Assembly: GCA_002319965.1 (NCBI GenBank) | Contig: DCJQ01000033.1 | Location: forward strand, 1 to 27,778 | DNA: 27,778 nt | Direction of reading: 5' to 3' | Origin: Megasphaera sp. UBA1696 | GTDB lineage: Bacteria > Bacillota > Negativicutes > Veillonellales > Megasphaeraceae | Notes under the pieces: generated by a model | Databases searched by the model: none | Told to the model about the DNA's origin: nothing | What the model saw: only the letters and a program-made list of their open reading frames with translations | Position numbers and translations under genes: made by a program | Shown here: positions 23,197-27,778 of the stretch, in pieces | How positions within the stretch are numbered: position 1 is the first letter of the stretch | Layout of the letters: every line of letters starts with the position of its first letter

Positions 23197-23667
23197 GTGA
23201 ATACGATGAGACGTGAACACATTGAAGATTTGATTGCTAAAGAAGTAGAAACGATTATTGCGGGATCTGATATCGAGTTAGTCGATGTCGAATACGTGCG
23301 TGAGCGAGACTGGTACTTGCGCGTGTTTATCGATAAAGAAGGCGGCGTCGACCTGGAAGACTGCCAGGCTGTCAGTGAAAAACTGAGCCGGGTCCTCGAT
23401 GAAAAGGATCCGATTCGCGAAAATTATCTCCTCGAAGTATCGTCGCCCGGACTGGACCGCATCCTGCGGAAGGATAAAGACTTTATCCGCTATGCCGGCC
23501 GATCGGTTGATATTCATTTTTTCAAAGCTTGGAACGGCGTCAAGGATGTGACGGCTGAACTGGTCAAAAAGACGGCAGACGATAAGCTCGTCGTTCTGAT
23601 CGATGGGGAGGAACACGAGATAGACAGGAAAGAAATATCGCAAGTCCGTTTGCATATTGATTTTTAG
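23197..23667 (+). CDS. rimP: Ribosome maturation factor RimP
   Basis: This 156-residue protein assists maturation of the 30S subunit. The RimP pattern is clear: IELVDVEYVRERDWYLRVFIDKEGGVDLEDCQAVS in the N-terminal domain, then YLLEVSSPGLDRILRKDKDF, and a C-terminal SH3-like domain from about residue 90. The GTG at 23197 follows GAGGA by seven bases; ATG 23206 is a close in-frame alternative. It is the first gene of the conserved rimP-nusA-rnpM-ylxQ-infB operon. Confidence 0.95.
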   Translation: MNTMRREHIEDLIAKEVETIIAGSDIELVDVEYVRERDWYLRVFIDKEGGVDLEDCQAVSEKLSRVLDEKDPIRENYLLEVSSPGLDRILRKDKDFIRYAGRSVDIHFFKAWNGVKDVTAELVKKTADDKLVVLIDGEEHEIDRKEISQVRLHIDF

Positions 23668-23681
23668 TGGAGGTTATTACC

Positions 23682-24827
23682 GTGAATAAAGAATTGCTCA
23701 ATGCTATTGCTTACTTATCCAAAGAGAAAGGCGTATCTTCGGATGTCATCTGCGACTCTCTGGAAGCCGTTTTGATTACGGCCTACAAGAAAGAGCCCGA
23801 TGCCAATCCGACGGCAGAAGTTACCTTGGACCGCACGACCGGAGATTACCAGATCCGGGCTGCCAAGACCGTCGTCGATGACGTCGAAGATGAAAATATC
23901 GAAATTTCTCTCGATAAGGCACGGCTCATCGATCCCGGCTATGAAGTCGGCGACATCGTCAACGTCGATGTCACACCGGCCAACTTCGGCCGCATCGCCG
24001 CCCAGGCTGCCAAACAAGTCATGATTCAGCGCCTGCGTGAAGCCGAACGCAATATCGTCTATGATGAATTTTCCGACCGCATGGATGACATCATTACGGG
24101 GATCATCCAGCGTATCGAAAATAAGAGCGTCTATGTCGATCTCGGGAAAGCCGAAGCCATCCTGCCGGCGTCGGAACAGATTCCGACGGAAACCTATACC
24201 GTAGGCCAGCGCATCAAATGCTACGTCGTCGAAGTTCGCAAGACGACGAAAGGCGCCCAGATCCTCGTATCCCGGACTCATCCGGGCCTGCTCAAACGCC
24301 TCTTTGAATTGGAAGTACCGGAAATCTACGAAGGCGTCGTCGAACTGAAATCCGTCGCCCGCGAACCGGGCCGCCGTTCCAAGGTCGCCGTCTATTCCCG
24401 TGATGAAAACGTCGATTCCGTCGGCGCCTGTGTCGGTCCTAAAGGCGTTCGCGTCCAGAACATCGTTTCGGAACTGCAGAACGAAAAAATCGACATCGTC
24501 AAATGGGATGAAGATCCGGCTGTCTATATTGCCAATGCCCTCAGCCCGGCTCAGGTCATTTCGGTTACCGTCGACGAAGCTGAAAAAGCTTCGGGTGTCG
24601 TCGTTCCCGACTATCAATTGTCCCTGGCTATCGGCAAAGCCGGTCAAAATGCCCGTCTGGCAGCGAAACTGACTAACTGGAAAATCGACATCAAGAGCGA
24701 AAGCCAGGCCGCTGAATCTTTCGACGAAGAGGCTCCGGAAACGGCAGAAGCCGATGACTTGGACGTCCTCAGCGAAATGGCCCTGCCTTCAGATGACGAT
24801 ACGACCGTACCGACGGAAGGAGAATAA
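23682..24827 (+). CDS. nusA: Transcription termination/antitermination factor NusA
   Basis: This 381-residue protein binds RNA polymerase and nascent RNA to modulate pausing, termination and antitermination. It has an RNA-polymerase-binding N-terminal domain (about 1-125), an S1 domain (about 130-200, GIIQRIENKSVYVDLGKAEAILP in part) and two KH domains, the second with LSLAIGKAGQNARLAAKLTNWKIDI. GACVGPKGVRVQNI marks KH1. The extra C-terminal repeats of E. coli NusA are absent, as usual in Firmicutes. A short acidic tail ends the protein. The GTG at 23682 is chosen because GGAGG is at 23669-23673; the in-frame GTG at 23667 precedes it. Confidence 0.97.
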   Translation: MNKELLNAIAYLSKEKGVSSDVICDSLEAVLITAYKKEPDANPTAEVTLDRTTGDYQIRAAKTVVDDVEDENIEISLDKARLIDPGYEVGDIVNVDVTPANFGRIAAQAAKQVMIQRLREAERNIVYDEFSDRMDDIITGIIQRIENKSVYVDLGKAEAILPASEQIPTETYTVGQRIKCYVVEVRKTTKGAQILVSRTHPGLLKRLFELEVPEIYEGVVELKSVAREPGRRSKVAVYSRDENVDSVGACVGPKGVRVQNIVSELQNEKIDIVKWDEDPAVYIANALSPAQVISVTVDEAEKASGVVVPDYQLSLAIGKAGQNARLAAKLTNWKIDIKSESQAAESFDEEAPETAEADDLDVLSEMALPSDDDTTVPTEGE

Positions 24828-24830
24828 ACG

Positions 24831-25091
24831 ATGAAGACCCGAAAAACTCCGATGCGCGTCTGTGCCGGCTGTCAGGAACTCAAGAGCAAGAAAGAGATGA
24901 TCCGCGTCGTCCGCACGCCGGAAGGTACGGTCGAAATCGATAAGACCGGCAAGAAGTCCGGCCGCGGCGTCTATCTTTGCCCGGACAGCGAATGCCTCGA
25001 AAAAGCGTATAAAGAGCATCGCCTGGAGCGGTCGTTAAAGACCAAGGTATCGAATGATATTTATGAAGCATTGAGAAAGGACCTGTTGTGA
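24831..25091 (+). CDS. rnpM: RNase P modulator RnpM (YlxR family)
   Basis: This 86-residue basic protein matches the YlxR family: MRVCAGCQELKSKKEMIRVVR at the start, then SGRGVYLCPDSECLEKAYK. Two cysteine pairs (CAGC and C-x4-C) resemble a zinc-binding or structural cluster. Family members bind RNA, and YlxR of Bacillus has been reported to bind the RNase P RNA. It starts three bases after nusA and overlaps ylxQ by four bases (GTGA). Confidence 0.92.
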   Translation: MKTRKTPMRVCAGCQELKSKKEMIRVVRTPEGTVEIDKTGKKSGRGVYLCPDSECLEKAYKEHRLERSLKTKVSNDIYEALRKDLL

Positions 25092-25393
25092 GCGACAAAA
25101 TCCTCAATCTCTTAGGCCTTGCCTGCCGGGCCGGTAAGACCGTCTGCGGTGATGGAGCCGCACAGAAAACATTGAAAAAAAAGAGCGTCCCTTTACTGTT
25201 TCTCGCAGCCGACGGCGGCAATGACAACGTCACCAAATACCGCCGCTTGGCCGAAAGAAAAGGGATCGCCGTCATTGATATATATACAAAAGATGAATTA
25301 GGAAGTGCTGTCGGCAAAGCCCAGAACGTCATCGTTCTGGTCGACGATAAAGGATTTGCGGCAGCCATAGAGAAAGCGAAGCGTGATATATAG
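25088..25393 (+). CDS. ylxQ: L7Ae/L30e-family RNA-binding protein YlxQ
   Basis: This 101-residue protein shows the L7Ae/L30e/S12e/Gadd45 fold pattern: LGLACRAGKTVCGDG near the start, then VPLLFLAADGGNDNVTKYRRLAERKGI and DELGSAVGKAQNVIVLVDDKGFAAAI. Relatives bind kink-turns in RNA. The GTG start overlaps the rnpM stop, so translation is coupled. It occupies its usual place between rnpM and infB. The exact RNA target is not known. Confidence 0.92.
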   Translation: MSDKILNLLGLACRAGKTVCGDGAAQKTLKKKSVPLLFLAADGGNDNVTKYRRLAERKGIAVIDIYTKDELGSAVGKAQNVIVLVDDKGFAAAIEKAKRDI

Positions 25394-25407
25394 AAGGGGG
25401 TAACTAG

Positions 25408-27778
25408 ATGACGAAACGATTATACGAAGTCGCGAAAGAATATGGCGTTTCTACGACAATCGTTAGAAAGACGTTAGAAGATCATCAGATTAAAGCCGGG
25501 AATTTTACCAGCATCGATGATAAGATGAAGGGCATCCTCGACGCAGCCTTTAAAAAAGGTCCCAAGGGAGATGCCAAGGCAGACCGCAAACCGGAAAGGA
25601 AGCCGGAAAGCAAACCGGAAAAGAAACAGGAACATAAAACGACAGGGGAAGGAAATAGCCGAACAGTGAACGAAACGAGCCGACAGAATAAAAACAGAAA
25701 ACAGAGCAACCCGCGCAGACAGAACAGCCAGAACAATCAGGGAACCCAGAATACCCAGAACCAGAATGCCAAACGCCAACAGGGGCAGCAGGGTCAACAG
25801 GGCCATAACGCTAAAAATGCCCAGGCCGGTCAAAAGCAGGGGGCTTCCCGCCAGCATCAGAGCGGCAATAAAGGCGGCCAGAACCGTCAGGGCGGCGATA
25901 CGAAACGTACCCGCTACTTCGGCAACAACTCCCAGCAGGGCGGAAACGAAGGCGCTAACCGCAGCGGCGGCAGCAATAAGAACAACAATCGCCGCGGCGG
26001 CCAGCAGAACCGCAACAACCGCAATACAGGCGGCAATCGTCCGCATACGCTCTTGTCCAACGTATTGAACAAGGGCAAGCATAAAAACAAGCGGAATCAG
26101 AAAAATCAGGCTCCTGTCGCGGCTGAAATGCCGAAGAAGAACTATCCGACGTCGGTGGAACTGCCGGAAACGATCATCGTTAAAGATTTCGCAGAACGGC
26201 TGGGCCGCGATGTCGGGGAAGTCATGAAGAAGCTCCTTATGGGAGGTATCATGGCGACCATCAACCAGGAACTCGACTTTGATACGGCCTCGTTGATTGC
26301 CGATGAATTCGGCGTCACCGTTACCATGGAAGCTCCGCCGGAAGATCCGACGGAAATCGAAGAAATCATCGATGCCCCGGAAACCCTGAAAACCCGTCCG
26401 CCTGTCGTCACCATCATGGGTCACGTCGACCACGGTAAAACGAGCCTCCTCGACGCCATCCGTCAGACCAATGTCACCAGCCACGAAGCCGGCGGCATTA
26501 CCCAGCACATCGGGGCTTACCAGGTCCGCTACGAAGGCAGAAAGATCACCTTCATGGATACGCCGGGCCACGAAGCCTTTACGGCCATGCGTGCCCGCGG
26601 CGCTCAGGTCACGGATATTGCCGTCCTCGTCGTCGCTGCGGACGACGGCGTCATGCCCCAGACGATTGAATCCATCAACCATGCCAAATCGGCAGGCGTA
26701 CCGGTCATCGTCGCCATCAATAAGATCGATAAAGAAAGTGCCAACCCGGAACACGTCATGCAGCAGCTGACCGAATACGGCCTCATCAGTGAAGACTGGG
26801 GCGGCGATACGATCATGGTTCCCGTTTCGGCCCATAAGAAAATCGGCCTCGACGAACTCCTCGAAAACATCCTCGTCTTGGCAGAAGTACAGGATCTTAA
26901 GGCTAACCCGAACCGCCCGGCACAAGGTGTCGTCATCGAAGCCAAACTCGATAAGGGCCGCGGTCCTGTCGCCTCCGTCCTCATCCAGAAGGGGACCCTT
27001 CGCGTCGGCGATACGATCATCGTCGGTACGGCCTTCGGGAAAGTCCGTGCCATGAACAACGAACGGGGCGAACGGGTCAAGAAAGCCGAACCGTCCCTGC
27101 CTGTCGAAATCCTCGGCCTCAACGACGTACCGGAAGCCGGCGACATCTTGAACGTGACCGACGAAAAGACGGCTCGTTCCGTTGCCGAAAAACGAATGGA
27201 AAAGAAACGTTCGTCCGAACTCCACGTCAATGCCAAGGTTACCCTCGACGACTTGTTCAACCAGATCCAGCAAGGGGAATTGAAGGAACTGCCGCTTATC
27301 ATCAAGGGCGACGTCCAAGGTTCCGTCGAAGCGCTCAGCCAGTCCTTAATGGGCATCAAGAGCGACGAAGTCCGCATTGCCATCGTCCACTCCGGCGTCG
27401 GCGCCATCAACGAATCGGATATCATGCTGGCTTCGGCTTCGAACGCCCTCATCATCGGCTTTAACGTCCGTCCCGATGCGGCTGCCCGCAAGATGGCTGA
27501 ACACGAAAAGGTCGACATGCGGATGTACCGCGTCATTTACGACGCCATTAACGACGTCGAAGCGGCTATCAAAGGGATGCTCGAAAAGAAATATGAAGAA
27601 AAGATCATCGGCCGTGCCGAAGTCCGTAAAGTCATTACGACGCCGAAGGTCATCGTCGGCGGCTCCTATGTCAAGGAAGGGAAGATCACCAGCACGTCTA
27701 AGATCCGCCTGATCCGTAACGGCATCGTCGTTCACGAAGGCGAAATCGACGGCCTGCGCCGCTTTAAAGATGACGTCA
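25408..27778 (+). CDS. infB: Translation initiation factor IF-2 (3' end beyond the window)
   Basis: The frame opens at ATG 25408 after GAAGGGGG and stays open for 790 codons to the window edge, so the C-terminus is missing. It starts with the IF2 N-terminal helix-turn motif (RLYEVAKEYGVSTTIVRKTL). A long low-complexity linker (about residues 50-240) follows, rich in Asn, Gln, Gly, Arg and Lys. The second IF2_N domain is at about 250-300. The GTPase domain has G1 GHVDHGKTS, G2 GGITQHIGAY, G3 DTPGHEAF, G4 NKID and G5 SAH, followed by domains II and III and part of domain IV. IF-2 places fMet-tRNA on the 30S subunit and promotes subunit joining. It is the last gene visible of the nusA operon. 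Confidence 0.97.
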   Translation, partial: MTKRLYEVAKEYGVSTTIVRKTLEDHQIKAGNFTSIDDKMKGILDAAFKKGPKGDAKADRKPERKPESKPEKKQEHKTTGEGNSRTVNETSRQNKNRKQSNPRRQNSQNNQGTQNTQNQNAKRQQGQQGQQGHNAKNAQAGQKQGASRQHQSGNKGGQNRQGGDTKRTRYFGNNSQQGGNEGANRSGGSNKNNNRRGGQQNRNNRNTGGNRPHTLLSNVLNKGKHKNKRNQKNQAPVAAEMPKKNYPTSVELPETIIVKDFAERLGRDVGEVMKKLLMGGIMATINQELDFDTASLIADEFGVTVTMEAPPEDPTEIEEIIDAPETLKTRPPVVTIMGHVDHGKTSLLDAIRQTNVTSHEAGGITQHIGAYQVRYEGRKITFMDTPGHEAFTAMRARGAQVTDIAVLVVAADDGVMPQTIESINHAKSAGVPVIVAINKIDKESANPEHVMQQLTEYGLISEDWGGDTIMVPVSAHKKIGLDELLENILVLAEVQDLKANPNRPAQGVVIEAKLDKGRGPVASVLIQKGTLRVGDTIIVGTAFGKVRAMNNERGERVKKAEPSLPVEILGLNDVPEAGDILNVTDEKTARSVAEKRMEKKRSSELHVNAKVTLDDLFNQIQQGELKELPLIIKGDVQGSVEALSQSLMGIKSDEVRIAIVHSGVGAINESDIMLASASNALIIGFNVRPDAAARKMAEHEKVDMRMYRVIYDAINDVEAAIKGMLEKKYEEKIIGRAEVRKVITTPKVIVGGSYVKEGKITSTSKIRLIRNGIVVHEGEIDGLRRFKDDV

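Noticed and set aside
23715..24647. A 310-codon minus-strand frame
   Set aside because: It is the antisense shadow of nusA, with the Asp/Phe/Val/Ile-rich composition of other shadows here.
25474..27318. A 614-codon open frame on the minus strand
   Set aside because: It lies wholly antisense to infB, whose GTPase motifs are unmistakable. Heavy use of GAC and GTC codons opens long antisense frames; the predicted protein is low-complexity and resembles no family.
1..27778. CRISPR arrays, insertion sequences, prophage genes, toxin-antitoxin pairs or other defence modules
   Set aside because: I saw no regularly spaced repeats, transposase or integrase genes, or terminal inverted repeats, and every sizeable gene apart from two small or unknown ones has a recognisable housekeeping or metabolic family.

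Overview
The window looks like a chromosomal segment of a diderm Firmicute of the class Negativicutes, most likely a Megasphaera-like member of the Veillonellaceae. The reasons are a Firmicutes-type gene order (yacL-ispDF-gltX-cysS-mrnC-rlmB-sigH; secG-rnr-smpB; polA-mutM...coaE-slt; rimP-nusA-rnpM-ylxQ-infB), a T-box leader on cysS, moderate GC with strong GAC/GTC codon use, and an ArnT-like lipid A/LPS-type glycosyltransferase that implies an outer membrane. The genus is inferred from gene content and was not checked by any search.

Layout. (1) 1-7712: a housekeeping operon on the + strand with a PIN-TRAM membrane protein, a fused IspD-IspF isoprenoid enzyme, glutamyl-tRNA synthetase, then a promoter and cysteine-type T-box controlling cysteinyl-tRNA synthetase, Mini-RNase III, the 23S rRNA 2'-O-methyltransferase RlmB and the sigma factor SigH. 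(2) 7693-14753: secG from its own promoter, then a strong terminator-like hairpin directly before rnr, smpB, a small membrane protein, polA and mutM, ending at a strong terminator. (3) 14754-20977: an accessory block between mutM and coaE. It holds a secreted cinnamoyl/feruloyl-esterase-like hydrolase with a near-consensus promoter and an operator-like dyad, an ArnT-like glycosyltransferase (- strand), a LysR regulator (- strand), a divergent short-chain dehydrogenase broken by one in-frame amber codon, and an iron-dependent alcohol dehydrogenase. (4) 20978-22471: coaE, a lytic transglycosylase and a tRNA-Leu(CAG). (5) 22397-23092: an unrecognised conserved-looking protein. (6) 23081-27778: the rimP-nusA-rnpM-ylxQ-infB operon with a promoter and leader hairpin; infB runs off the end.

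Most genes are core information processing: tRNA charging, rRNA processing and methylation, ribosome assembly, trans-translation, RNA decay, DNA repair, transcription elongation and translation initiation. Nothing here looks like a defence system, prophage, insertion sequence or CRISPR. The points most worth a second look are the amber-interrupted dehydrogenase beside its likely LysR regulator, the hairpin that an entire rnr-to-mutM transcript would have to read through, the dyad-rich intergenic region after mutM, and the tRNA gene whose apparent promoter and terminator lie inside neighbouring reading frames.
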